Positions 1-6,449 of a stretch of DNA of 12,455 nt are shown here, one piece after another. The stretch spans positions 74,633-87,087 of the forward strand of contig MU631701.1 in assembly GCA_026770615.1 (NCBI GenBank), given 5' to 3'. Under the pieces are notes generated by a model. That model searched no databases and was not told where the DNA came from. It was given only the letters and a program-made list of their open reading frames with translations. The translations under genes and the position numbers were made by a program. Every line of letters begins with the position of its first letter. Within the stretch, counting starts at the first letter, position 1. The stretch is from Pavlovales sp. CCMP2436 (lineage: Eukaryota; Haptophyta; Pavlovophyceae; Pavlovales).

Positions 1-243
1 CGCTCTAATAATAGTATGAAAAAAAAAATGGCCAAGTACCCAGCTCACCCATAAAAAATTACGGATATTAATTTTCTGGCAGGGTACCCTCAGTCCCAAA
101 TAACACGAATAATATATCTAACTGGCGAATCTCACCCCTTGTCCTAATAACAACATGAATGTAAACACGACATAACTACTAGACAGAGCAGATAATGGGG
201 AGCAAAGTGCGAGGCCAGAGCTACTGACAGTGAGAGCTGTCAC
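1..243. other. 3' flank of the Cys-rich gene, last exon unresolved
   Basis: This stretch is AT-rich and no separate gene is seen in it. On the minus strand a donor-like GTGACA sits at 243-238. The frame of the last confident exon also stays open through it to a TAG at about 118-120, which would add about 41 residues with a hydrophobic patch (SSSYVVFTFMLLLG). The gene may therefore end at 118, or it may splice onward, for example to TTATTAG near 146 or beyond the window. No clear AATAAA is seen on the minus strand here. Confidence 0.4.
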
Positions 244-308
244 CTTTTTTGTGTAAGCGGAGCCCTTCTCAAGGTGGAAGTTGAGCCGCGTGCGGTTGCG
301 CCCGGTCG
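244..308 (-). CDS. Exon 7: short basic exon, last confident one
   Basis: 65 nt after acceptor CGACATCTCAG, entering with two bases and ending in phase 0 at AAAAAG before GTGACA. It reads TGRNRTRLNFHLEKGSAY plus TKK. Phase agreement with exon 6 supports it. Whether it is terminal (read through to 118) or followed by another exon cannot be decided. Confidence 0.52.
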
Positions 309-2104
309 CTGAGATGTCGGGGCGCAGCAGGGATGGGGTAGCACGTGCTGAGATGTCAGGGCGCAGTAGAATATGTAGCAAGCCATCCAGGAATAAGTCA
401 GAAGCGGCGGGAGAGCAACATACCTGGCGCCCCGATAGCACGGTCTCCGTGCAGCTGTAAGGCGTTGAGCTCGATCCGGTGAACTGCCTTGCGGACAGTA
501 TCGGCGTCCCTCTTAGTCAAGCCCACTGACTCCAGGTCTCCCATCCCAGAAGCATGCCCTTGGTACGTGCGTGACGCCATGCCCCTTACCTCCTCGACCA
601 CAGCTGCGCACGCGTCCCGAACTGACTCAGCCATAGGCAAAGCAGTGCCCCCAGAGAAAAGGCCATTGCTGTGTGCCGAGGCAAGAAGTGAGTCCCGCGC
701 CCGCCGCTGCCAACTCCGACGCTGAGCAGCATGGCGAGAATAGACACCGCAACGCCAGCCTCCATTTTAAAGTTGTGCCTGCGCGCGACGGCGGTAAGGA
801 ACTCCTGCCTCCCGATTGCGCTCATACCGTGCGTCCGGGGGCCCGCAGCTGACATCACACGGAATGCCAGAATCCAGCACACGTGACAGAGCAGGGCGAG
901 ATGGGAGTGGGGTAAGTTGGGCGGCGGGCTGGGTGGGAGGTGGGTTAGTTGACAGACGGCAGGCTGGGCGGCGGGCTGGGCCGCGGAGAAGGAGGGCTAG
1001 GTCCAGGGGCTTGGCTACTGACATAGAAGAATAAAAGGAGGGCATACCAGCACGCACCTGCTCTGCGCTCTCCCTGTGGTGTAGACCAGCCTTGGGGGAC
1101 ATCCGAATGCCGTTTAAGAGCCTGCATTGCCAGCAGTGTCCCTTCACGTGCATTGCATTCACAGCAAAGTCAGTTTCCGAGACACCATGCCACGCAGTAC
1201 CCTCGGGCAGGTGCAGCTTGCCCGCATCGTGTGCAGCCTGTAGCTTCCTGAAGCGCCCACAAGACTGGCACAGAGTATCACCACAGCGTCCTGGTCAAGG
1301 AGGAGAAGGTCAGCAACTGCAAAAGCCTTGCGCTCGCCGCCAACGAAGTCGAATGCCTTTAAAATAACTGAATGCGGGCAGGTGGCTAAGTAGAAGTAGC
1401 TCGCGTTCACATCCATGAGAGTGCGCCCAACAGTAGAGTGGGTCATGCTGCGCAAGGCAGCAATCTCTGACGGTCCGCAGGACTGACCCACAGCCCCCCC
1501 CTCGTTGCAGGCACTGTCCAGGCTCTCGAGGATTGCAGCGACGAGAGCACTTTTTTCAAAGAGTGCACCCGCAGAGCCAGGCTCGCCAAGCACATACTCC
1601 TGTCAAGTTCCGGTCTCTCGCGAGTAGCGCTAGACTTTAAAATTACCCTCGACGCAGATGAGAGCGGCCGTCGGCTCGCAGACTGCACACCGGAAGAGTG
1701 TCTGCGGCGGACGGCGAAGCTTGCCAGACTCCTCCTGGATGCGGCGCTCCTCCCTGAGTAGGCACCTGACGAGGTAATAGAATTTATAGTGATATTATTA
1801 TCGGGAGGGGGGAGGGAAGAGAGTGAAATCTTGTCGTTGAGATATTTTTATAGTATCATTGGGGGTTGGTGGGTTGGGAGTGGGGGGGAGGTGGGATGCT
1901 CGGTTTGTTACCAATTTTTTTTTTTTTTTTAGTGATGTGTGTGTGCGCGCGTGCGCGTATGCGTGTGCGTGTGAGTGTGTGGGTGTAGATGTGGGTGTGG
2001 ATGGGGGTGGGGGTGAGGGTGGAGATGGGGGTGGGGGTGGGGGTGGAGTGGGGGGTGGGGGTAGGGGTGGGTGTGCGTGTGCGTGTGCGTGTGCGTGCGC
2101 GCGC

Positions 2105-2153
<49 letters not shown>

Positions 2154-3732
2154 AGAGAGGAAGGGAGAGAGGGAGGGAAAGAGGGATGGAGGGAGAGAGG
2201 GCGAGAGGGCAAGAGAGGGAGGAAGAAAGGAAAGAGGGGGAGAGAAGAAGAGAGGGAGAGAGAAGGAGGGAAATGGAAGGAGAGAGGGGAAGAGCTTGGC
2301 CTGTTAGGTGTTATTTATAATATTTTGGAGGTGGGCGTGGGTGGGTGTTATTTAGAATATCATCAGGGGGGGGGTATCGGTCTGTTAAATAGTAATAATA
2401 CTACTGCCTGTGGTATTGGGTGGAGGGGCTTTGCTTGTTAGGTATTATGAGTTGTAATTAATTACCTGACAAGGTTGACGTCGAGTCGATGGGGCCTGCC
2501 CTTCACTCGGCTGATGTGCTCAAGGTTGTGCACGAGGGTGTCGACACCACACATCGATTCGTCATCACTAGCAGCCAGCCTACAATAGAAATATAGCGAG
2601 TCCGAACATGAGCGAGTTAGAAACATTAGCCTGTCCAATTAGATATTATTACTATCAATAATAAAAACATAGGGAGGGGAGGGAAGGGGTAAGAGAAGAG
2701 AGTGAAAGAGAGCTTGGCTGGCTAAGTATGACTTATGATATCTTCGGGTGGGTAGGTAAGGGTGGGGGGTGGGTGGGTTGGTGGGGAAGGGGGGGGGTGG
2801 GTGGGTGGGGGGGGGCTTTACTGTATAACAACGTACCAGGTGCGAAGGAGCGCGGCGGACAGGACCACAGTGACCGGAGCTAGGGATTTGTAGCCGAGGG
2901 AGCGCAGGATTTCGAGGGCAGTGGCATGCTCTGTGACAGAAGAGCAAGTTGGGCGGTCACATTTCATCAGCGGCTTGCTGCACCTAAAGCCACCGTTCTC
3001 AGTCCAAACGATCATGTCCTGTAACGAGGGATTTTCAAGCACTAGCGCTCCGTCTCCACAAGCAGAGCACGAGTGCGTCGACGACAGCGATGCTTCGATC
3101 GAAGAGACGGGTGGGAACTTCAAACGCACGCGCTGGACAGCCCTGTAGCACCGCATAGACAATGGGGGAGGGCAAAATATCAGAGTTGGGGGGTGAGGGT
3201 GAGCTGCGCGCTGGTGAGCTGCGCGATTCGCAACTCACCCGTCTATCAAGAAATCCTCGGCGTCGAGACCACAGCGGCCGGCCATCACCGAGTGAAGCGA
3301 TCGGCTGTGCCCATGCAGATTTATGTGCTCGCGGCGGTCGCACACCTCGCACATCATAGTGTTGCACTCCTCGCACGAGATTCTGTGCGTCGACATGCGC
3401 TCGGACAAGCAGGCGCCGCACTTGAAGCACGCAGCGTCAGAACCAGCGTCAGCACCAGCGCAAGCAAGGCCAGCGCTCGCACCAACGGCACGAGCAGCGA
3501 CAAACACAGCGGTAATCACGGCGAAGAGCGACGAGATGCAGCCCTTGATCCAGTTCGCCTCTCTGTTCTGGTCCTCCACGCGGCGAGCGCCCTCGAGACG
3601 GGTGCGAGGGCGCTGCGGCTGCAACATGAGCTCCGCGGCATCATCTCCCATCGCGAAGTCGCCGCCATCGGAGTCCTCGCCAGCACAATTGCGCTCTAGC
3701 TCGCTGCCACTTGCGTCCTCGCCAGTGCCCAT
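244..3732 (-). CDS. Split gene for an uncharacterised Cys-rich, zinc-binding-type protein with one possible membrane segment
   Basis: I do not recognise this gene as a named family. Exons at 3732-3239, 3142-2837, 2579-2466, 1765-1647, 1290-1058, 721-424 and 308-244 join in phase to 1629 nt (543 codons). Visible parts: acidic N-terminus (1-50); hydrophobic segment about 64-85; Cys/His cluster 102-147 resembling a B-box or ZZ treble clef; a second cluster with C190, C193, C219, C226 and C231; a third with C331, C334, C342, C347, C352 and C355; a later HCWQC; a basic helical C-terminal half. The start is the first ATG after an in-frame TAG at 3787-3789. The second cluster is loosely reminiscent of the cysteine clusters that accompany KDZ transposases, but I see no DDE catalytic domain. 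DNA or RNA binding, or protein interaction, is only a guess. The splice sites are well supported; the 3' end and intron 4 are uncertain. Confidence 0.62.
424..721 (-). CDS. Exon 6: basic, helical region
   Basis: 298 nt, phase 0 in, one base out, donor CAG/GTATGT. It reads RSWQRRARDSLLASAHSNG, then FSGGTALPMAESVRD, then DACAAVVEEVRGMASRTY, later GLTKRDADTVRKAVHRIEL. This is alternating charged and Ala/Val residues, consistent with helices. No domain is recognised. The frame is blocked upstream by a TAA, which limits how far the exon can extend. Confidence 0.6.
722..1057 (-). other. Intron 5
   Basis: 336 nt from GTGCGT to ATTCTCGCCATGCTGCTCAG. On the plus strand, 895-1010 holds an imperfect repeat of GGCGGGCTGGG-like units. 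The acceptor choice (722-723) is the one with the best pyrimidine tract; GGCAG about 12 nt downstream is an in-phase alternative. Overlapping frames on both strands here look like by-products of GC content. Confidence 0.5.
1058..1290 (-). CDS. Exon 5: second half of the third Cys module, HCWQC knuckle
   Basis: 233 nt. The acceptor has a good pyrimidine tract (CTTCTCCTCCTTGACCAG) and the donor is CAG/GTGCGT. It enters with two bases and leaves in phase 0. It begins RCGDTLCQSCGRFRKLQAAH, giving three Cys that complete the module begun in exon 4. It continues with LHLPEGTAWHGVSE, then HVKGHCWQCRLLNG, a further CxxC pair preceded by His. The frame switches relative to the open frame just upstream, which is why an acceptor is needed here. 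Confidence 0.62.
1291..1646 (-). other. Intron 4, containing an open frame that may be a cassette exon
   Basis: 356 nt from GTAATT to CTCCTCCTTGACCAG. Inside, a frame at 1599-1369 (acceptor TTGACAG, possible donor GTTATT, 231 nt) stays open, with protein-like composition (EYVLGEPGSAGALFEKS at its start). It does not match the phase of either neighbour. If included, it would be read in another frame and hit TGA after about 13 codons. It is either an optional stop-introducing exon, chance, or a sign that the model is wrong here. Confidence 0.4.
1647..1765 (-). CDS. Exon 4: basic/acidic helix and first half of the third Cys module
   Basis: 119 nt between GTCAG and GTAATT, entering with one base and leaving with one. 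It reads CLLREERRIQEESGKLRR, then LFRCAVC, then ALICVE. The REERRIQEE run is a short charged helix. CAVC and ICVE are the first half of a zinc-type module that is completed when the exon at 1290-1058 is joined directly (RCGDTLCQSC). That join agrees in phase and gives C-x2-C-x7-C-x4-C-x4-C-x2-C. Confidence 0.62.
1766..2465 (-). other. Intron 3, 700 nt, mostly simple sequence
   Basis: It runs from donor GTAATT to acceptor CTCGTCAG. The middle is low-complexity DNA, listed separately. A and T runs and imperfect direct repeats around GGTGGGTGTTATTTA (about 2305-2355) flank it. Long open frames on both strands here are by-products of the repeats, not genes. Confidence 0.58.
1856..2300. repeat. 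Compound simple-sequence tract: G-rich, T16, (GT/GC)n, G-rich, (GA)n
   Basis: On the plus strand, in order: G-runs with T (about 1859-1895); a run of about 16 T (1915-1930); GT and GC dinucleotides (1935-1985); GGGTG-type repeats (1985-2070); GTGTGC repeats (2070-2116); pure GA (2117-2146); then degenerate GGGA/GAGA purines to about 2295. From about 2117 on, the plus strand is almost wholly purine, so the pre-mRNA of the minus-strand gene would be a long pyrimidine run. Such DNA can form G-quadruplex or triplex structures. Confidence 0.85.
2466..2579 (-). CDS. Exon 3: short internal exon, helical segment
   Basis: 114 nt between acceptor TATTGTAG and donor CAG/GTAATT, entering with one base and leaving with two, so it fits both neighbours exactly. 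It reads WLAASDDESMCGV, then VHNLEHISRVKGRPHRLD: an acidic turn followed by an amphipathic, basic helix. It carries no Cys cluster. Because of its length it is easy to miss, and its support is the two splice sites and the matched phase. Confidence 0.64.
2580..2836 (-). other. Intron 2, with a G-rich tract (2743-2817) on the plus strand
   Basis: 257 nt from donor GTACGT to acceptor TTCTATTGTAG. On the transcript strand it is strongly pyrimidine-rich. On the plus strand, 2743-2817 consists of runs of three to nine G separated by single T or A, an arrangement that could fold as G-quadruplexes in the template strand. No coding signal is seen inside. Confidence 0.6.
2837..3142 (-). CDS. Exon 2: second Cys cluster (CxxC...C...C...C)
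   Basis: 306 nt, entering with one base and leaving with two, open throughout. It holds CSACGDGALVL, then VWTENGG, then FRCSKPLMKCDRPTC: two Cys pairs around a short hydrophobic and Gly-turn stretch, as in a zinc ribbon. The pattern loosely recalls CxC-type cysteine clusters near KDZ transposases (from memory, weak). The acceptor is CTACAG and the donor is CTG followed by GTACGT. Without splicing the frame would run only 13 further nt before a TAA, so an intron is the better reading. Confidence 0.66.
3239..3732 (-). CDS. Exon 1: acidic N-terminus, hydrophobic segment, B-box/ZZ-like Cys/His cluster
   Basis: 164 codons plus two bases. After the acidic start, residues about 64-85 (IKGCISSLFAVITAVFVAAR) are hydrophobic enough for a membrane helix or signal anchor. 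They are followed by CFKCGAC, then ISCEECNTMMCEVCDRREH and HGH. The spacing C-x2-C-x2-C, C-x2-C-x4-C-x2-C, then several His, fits a treble-clef finger of B-box or ZZ type. The exon ends at GACGG with the strong donor GTGAGT. The next exon begins after CTACAG and completes a Gly codon. The start at 3732 is the first ATG after an upstream in-frame stop; a Kozak-like ATG at 3966 lies in the same frame but on the far side of that stop. Confidence 0.68.
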
Positions 3733-3889
3733 GCCCTTGCGCTCGCTTCCGTTGCGGGCGCGCTCGCCAGTCGCAGGGAGGCGTCGCTAAGAATCGCCAT
3801 GGCCCTCGCCCCACGAGTAGGCGCCACACTGCCCCGCAGAAGGGTGGGGGTTCAGAGGGCGTTGCCCCTTGTCGGCCGATGATTCGCGG

Positions 3890-3935
3890 TCCTCCGCCGC
3901 CTCCGCCGGGTCCTCCGCCGGGTCCTCCGCCTTCC
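3890..3935. repeat. Short 12-bp tandem repeat
   Basis: GGGTCCTCCGCC-type units repeat about three times on the plus strand. On the minus strand they encode AEDP repeats. This is probably slippage in GC-rich DNA. Confidence 0.7.
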
Positions 3936-4000
3936 GCTTACGCCGCCCCTTCTTACGCCCCCACATGGCGGCGGCAGGCGTAACCGGCACGGAGCAGCGG

Positions 4001-4110
4001 GCTTGCACGGCTCTGAGAGCCGGCAAGGGTGGATTGTTTGCCCGGCTCTGAGAGCCGTGCAACGGTGGGTTGCTTGCCCGGCTCTGAGAGCCGTGCAAGG
4101 GTGGGTTGCT
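4001..4110. repeat. Three tandem copies of a 35-36 bp unit, each with a perfect 15-base palindrome
   Basis: CGGCTCTGAGAGCCG occurs at 4008-4022, 4043-4057 and 4079-4093, 35 and 36 bp apart. The 20-21 bases between are near copies of TGCAAGGGTGGGTTGCTTGCC. Each core is two 7-base complementary arms around one base. The 35-bp unit has lost one base, which shifts the minus-strand frame, so the repeat is not under coding selection. Conserved intervals rule out a CRISPR array. Confidence 0.88.
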
Positions 4111-4279
4111 CAGGCGCTCTCTTGCTACATGGGTCCCTAGTGTGCATCGGCGGCGAGTAGCCTCGACTATGGCTGTGAGCATCGTTGTTCGGAAAGCTTC
4201 CGATAGATCCGATGCCCCCATGTAAATGGTAGTGTTGACGCTGCGTCGTGTTGGGAGAGCTTGGCAACCCAGAGGGTGT

Positions 4280-4560
4280 GGCAAGCCCCCTTGTTCGAGG
4301 CAAGGTGTACTTTCACCATGGTCTGTGCTAGCTTGATCCGGAGCTTGCGTTCCTGGGCCTCCCAATTGCCATTAGTGGGGAGGAGGCGGCCCAAGTACTC
4401 AAACGTTTTGTCGTGTGGTGTCTGGAGGACCTCAATGTGGTGGGCGCCTATTTCCCTTGACGGCAGGCAGATGCAGGCTTTCTGGAGAGGGTTGCCTTGG
4501 CTGTCGCTTACTGTCTCTATTGGTGGACTGGGTCCCCAATTATTTTGCAGCTTGGTAGAA
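4280..4560 (-). pseudogene. LINE reverse transcriptase: thumb, YLG block
   Basis: In the next frame the sequence reads STKLQNNWGPSPPIETVSD, KACICLPSREIGAHHIEV and KTFEYLGRLLPTNGNWEAQ (YLG at about 4397), then RKLRIKLAQTMVKV. FEYLG followed by a Gly/Asn turn and a helix of Arg/Lys/Leu is the standard end of the non-LTR RT palm and start of the thumb. The codons around 4394 are an internal part of this frame, not a gene start. Confidence 0.8.
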
Positions 4561-4942
4561 TCGAGGTGTGGAGCATTTGTTGGCGTTAAATTTCATCGTG
4601 TACGCCGCGAGAAAGCGGTCTGCTATCCCGATCATGGCCTGGGCTGCGCTAGCGTTCTCTGCAAAGAGTGCAAGGTCGTCCATGTACGCTTGGTATTTTA
4701 GTGGGGTGCACAGTTTTCTGTGAGTGTGGCCTGGTGGCGGTGTCGGTTGATAGCCGCCTGGATGCTTGTCCAGCTGTCGGTGGAGCATATTCATAAATAA
4801 GCAGTAGGTGATCGGGCTCAGCGGGCAGCCTTGCTTACACCCCATTGTGGTGATGACAGGGTCCTTTGATTTTCCGTACTGTGTTCGCACGGTGGCCCCG
4901 ATGCACATCTGGAGCATGCGTCTCGTCGTATAGTCTCGGGTG
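4560..4942 (-). pseudogene. LINE reverse transcriptase: palm with YMDD box
   Basis: It continues the RT in a new frame: RMLQMCIGATVRTQYGK, then GCKQGCPLSPITYCLF (4842-4795, the RQGxPLSP block), then YQAYMDDLALFAENA (about 4692-4648) with the second and third catalytic Asp, then YTMKFNANKC. In LINEs the residue before the Asp pair is usually Ala; here it is Met, as in retroviral RTs. The frame is lost again near 4570. Confidence 0.88.
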
Positions 4943-5545
4943 GGTAGCCGTGGAGTTCCATGGCTTCCCACAGTGCGTAGCGTGGGACGGCGTCAAAAGC
5001 TTTTTTAATATCGCACGTTATGATGTGTAGTTCTCTTCCTGCCGCCGTGGCCTCCGCTATGGCAGCAGCCATCACTGCTACGTGGTCCGTCGCTCTGCCA
5101 TTCTTTCTGGCCGCGAGCTTTTGTTCCGATAGGAGTTCCATCCGGCCCGCAGCGCTTAGTAGTTGGCCCGCAATCAATGCTGCCGGGAGCTTATAAATGA
5201 CGCTCTGGAGGGCGAGGCCTCTGTAGTTTGACAGTTTGGTGGGGTCGCCTTTCTTGTAGAAGTAGACAATTTCCGACGTGCCTAGTTGGGTTGGCAGGGT
5301 ATTTTCTTTGAGTGTGGTATTCAGAACATTTGTGAGAATGGTGTGCATTTCACCTAACGTGTCGGCTTGTAGGAGCAGTTTTAGGGCTAGGTATTGGACC
5401 CCATCCATCCCAGGTGCACTGCGTGCCTTACTGGCGGTAATAAGGCGTTTGAGGTCATTTACGGTAGCAAGTGTCTCGGCGTTTGTTTTTTCTGTTGGCG
5501 TCCAGCGTGATGTTAGGTTGTCCCATTGGCGCGGGTCTTGCCGGC
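4930..5545 (-). pseudogene. LINE reverse transcriptase: fingers and first catalytic Asp
   Basis: Readable RT blocks in order: LKRLITASKARSAPGMDGVQ (about 5456-5397, fingers entry); IVYFYKKGDPTKLSNYRGLA (5279-5220, with the K-GD-..NYR pattern of non-LTR RTs); AARKNGRATDHV (about 5117); and TCDIKKAFDAV (about 5018-4986), which carries the first catalytic Asp in the usual DIKKAFD context. The frame then slips near 4930, after GYPPETIR, so the domain continues in another frame. Function would be target-primed cDNA synthesis. Confidence 0.9.
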
Positions 5546-6020
5546 TTGCCCGTGGGGAGTGGGGGGTGTGGTGCCCAGCAGGGTCCGTGTGTAATCTGTG
5601 GCGATGGCGGTGACTTCGGATGGCTTTGTTGTCCCTTTCCCGGCTGTCTGGTGCTTTAGCATGTGAACTCCCTGTTGCATGGGCCGGGGGTAGAGGAGCT
5701 TCCTCGCGTTGTTCGTGGCGGCCCGAAATAGGCCTGTGATAATTGCCTTCTGGAGTCTGTCGTCCGCTGCTTTGTTGGCTATTATTTGAGCTGCCTCCTT
5801 TTTGGCGCAGAATATTGCCATGTGCTTCCTGAGTTCGGTGGCGTAGAGCTGTAGTTTTTGAACGGGTAGAGTCCTGAGAGTTGCTACTGTGGGCCGGTAG
5901 GCTTTCCATGCAGTCTGGTCGCTGTTATTCGGACCTGCTCCGAGGTGATGGGGTAGGGCCTCCTGCCTTTATCGGCAATTTTGCAGAACTCGCGCAAGTA
6001 GCCTACCATTTTCTTTGTCA
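5513..6020 (-). pseudogene. LINE linker, second part
   Basis: The linker resumes as MVGYLREFCKIADKGRR and PYPITSEQVR. It changes frame near 5935 to AWKAYRPTVATLRTLPVQK, LYATELRKHMAIFCAKKEAA and QIIANKAADDRLQKAIITG, a long helical, Lys/Ala-rich stretch typical of the region before the RT fingers. Near 5545 the frame changes again into the RT. The 363-codon frame beginning at 5909 is real only in its later part; its first 120 or so residues are out-of-frame linker. Confidence 0.7.
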
Positions 6021-6029
6021 TTAAGTTGT

Positions 6030-6098
6030 ATATATATATTAGCGGCTCAGCATGGTTCAACAGGTGTTGTTCAGTCACTGGCTTGGTCGACGTCAGGC
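6030..6098 (-). repeat. Dispersed repeat, copy A
   Basis: On the minus strand it shares CTGACGTCGACCAAG, CAGTGA, GTTGA and CCATGCTGAGCCGCTAATAT with copy B at 9001-9065, in the same order and spacing and in the same orientation. Similarity ends soon after CTAATAT on one side and before CTGACG on the other. Here it forms one end of the insert in the LINE. Confidence 0.75.
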
Positions 6099-6135
6099 TG
6101 AGATCGAGCGATCGACCCAGACCCTCGTGCACCAG

Positions 6136-6159
6136 CACTCACACCAAAGGGTGTGAGTG
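6136..6159. repeat. Perfect hairpin, 10-bp stem, AAAG loop
   Basis: CACTCACACC, AAAG, GGTGTGAGTG. It lies inside the insert in the LINE linker. No T run follows on either strand, so it does not look like a terminator. Confidence 0.85.
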
Positions 6160-6320
6160 TGCGCCCCGGCCCCCACGCCCCGCCTTGGCCGCGCCTCGGC
6201 CACCGCAGCCCTGCCGTTGCGGCTGCAGGGAGCAGCATCGTCTTCGTAGCCTTGAGCGGCATCTCCGTGTGCGGCCCGCCGCCGCGCGCAGCAGCGCCCT
6301 CCACAAGCGCGCGACGCACA

Positions 6321-6381
6321 TCCACTTGAGGACCCGAGCGAGACGGGTGGTCGAGAGGTGCCAGCGAGTACCTCAAGTGGA
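6321..6381. repeat. Nested inverted repeats: 11-bp outer stem around a 5-bp stem with 7-nt loop
   Basis: TCCACTTGAGG (6321-6331) and CCTCAAGTGGA (6371-6381) are perfect complements. Directly inside the first arm, ACCCG (6332-6336) pairs with CGGGT (6344-6348) around seven bases. Read on the minus strand, a 5-bp/7-nt arm is stacked directly on an 11-bp stem, the geometry of a tRNA acceptor and T-arm, but only 22 nt remain for the rest, so it is not a normal tRNA. Confidence 0.75.
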
Positions 6382-6449
6382 CAGCATCGCGACGCTGCAA
6401 GCCAAGCCCCACCAGTCCTGTGAGTGCCACTGTCCGATAACAAGTTTCT

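Larger units (their letters stand above)
3787..4280 (-). pseudogene. Probable LINE C-terminal region and tail, ending in a Lys/Arg- and Glu-rich stretch
   Basis: In a further frame the thumb-like text continues: INTT-like SVNTTIYMGASDLSEAF, then RTTMLTAIVEATRRRCTLG, close to the helical region after the RT in LINEs. A tandem repeat (NPPLHGSQSRAS twice, a third unit out of frame) follows. The frame then runs on with MWGRKKGRRKRKAEDPAED, a nuclear-localisation-like basic run, to TAG at 3787-3789. The last part may instead be the 5' leader of the Cys-rich gene: GCCGCC precedes an ATG at 3966, and after the TAG the same frame leads straight to that gene's start. Confidence 0.45.

Noticed and set aside
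1159..1593. 144-codon minus-strand frame as a single-exon gene
   Set aside because: Its later third is out of frame with the clear zinc-module text starting at 1290 and it crosses a strong acceptor; at most part of it is a cassette exon.
1856..2441. Long frames on both strands (Gly/Val/Arg-Glu on plus, Pro/Thr/His on minus)
   Set aside because: They are translations of dinucleotide and G-rich simple sequence inside an intron.
3073..3790. Plus-strand frames at 3073-3699 and 3323-3790
   Set aside because: They overlap the minus-strand Cys-rich exons, have Arg/Ser/Ala shadow composition and no motif.
4008..4093. Regular palindromic repeats as a CRISPR array
   Set aside because: Only three units, and the spacers are near-identical copies of each other; this is an ordinary tandem repeat in a eukaryotic context.
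4818..5909. The 363-codon minus frame as an intact RT gene
   Set aside because: Its first third is out-of-frame linker and its end falls out of frame before the catalytic Asp pair.
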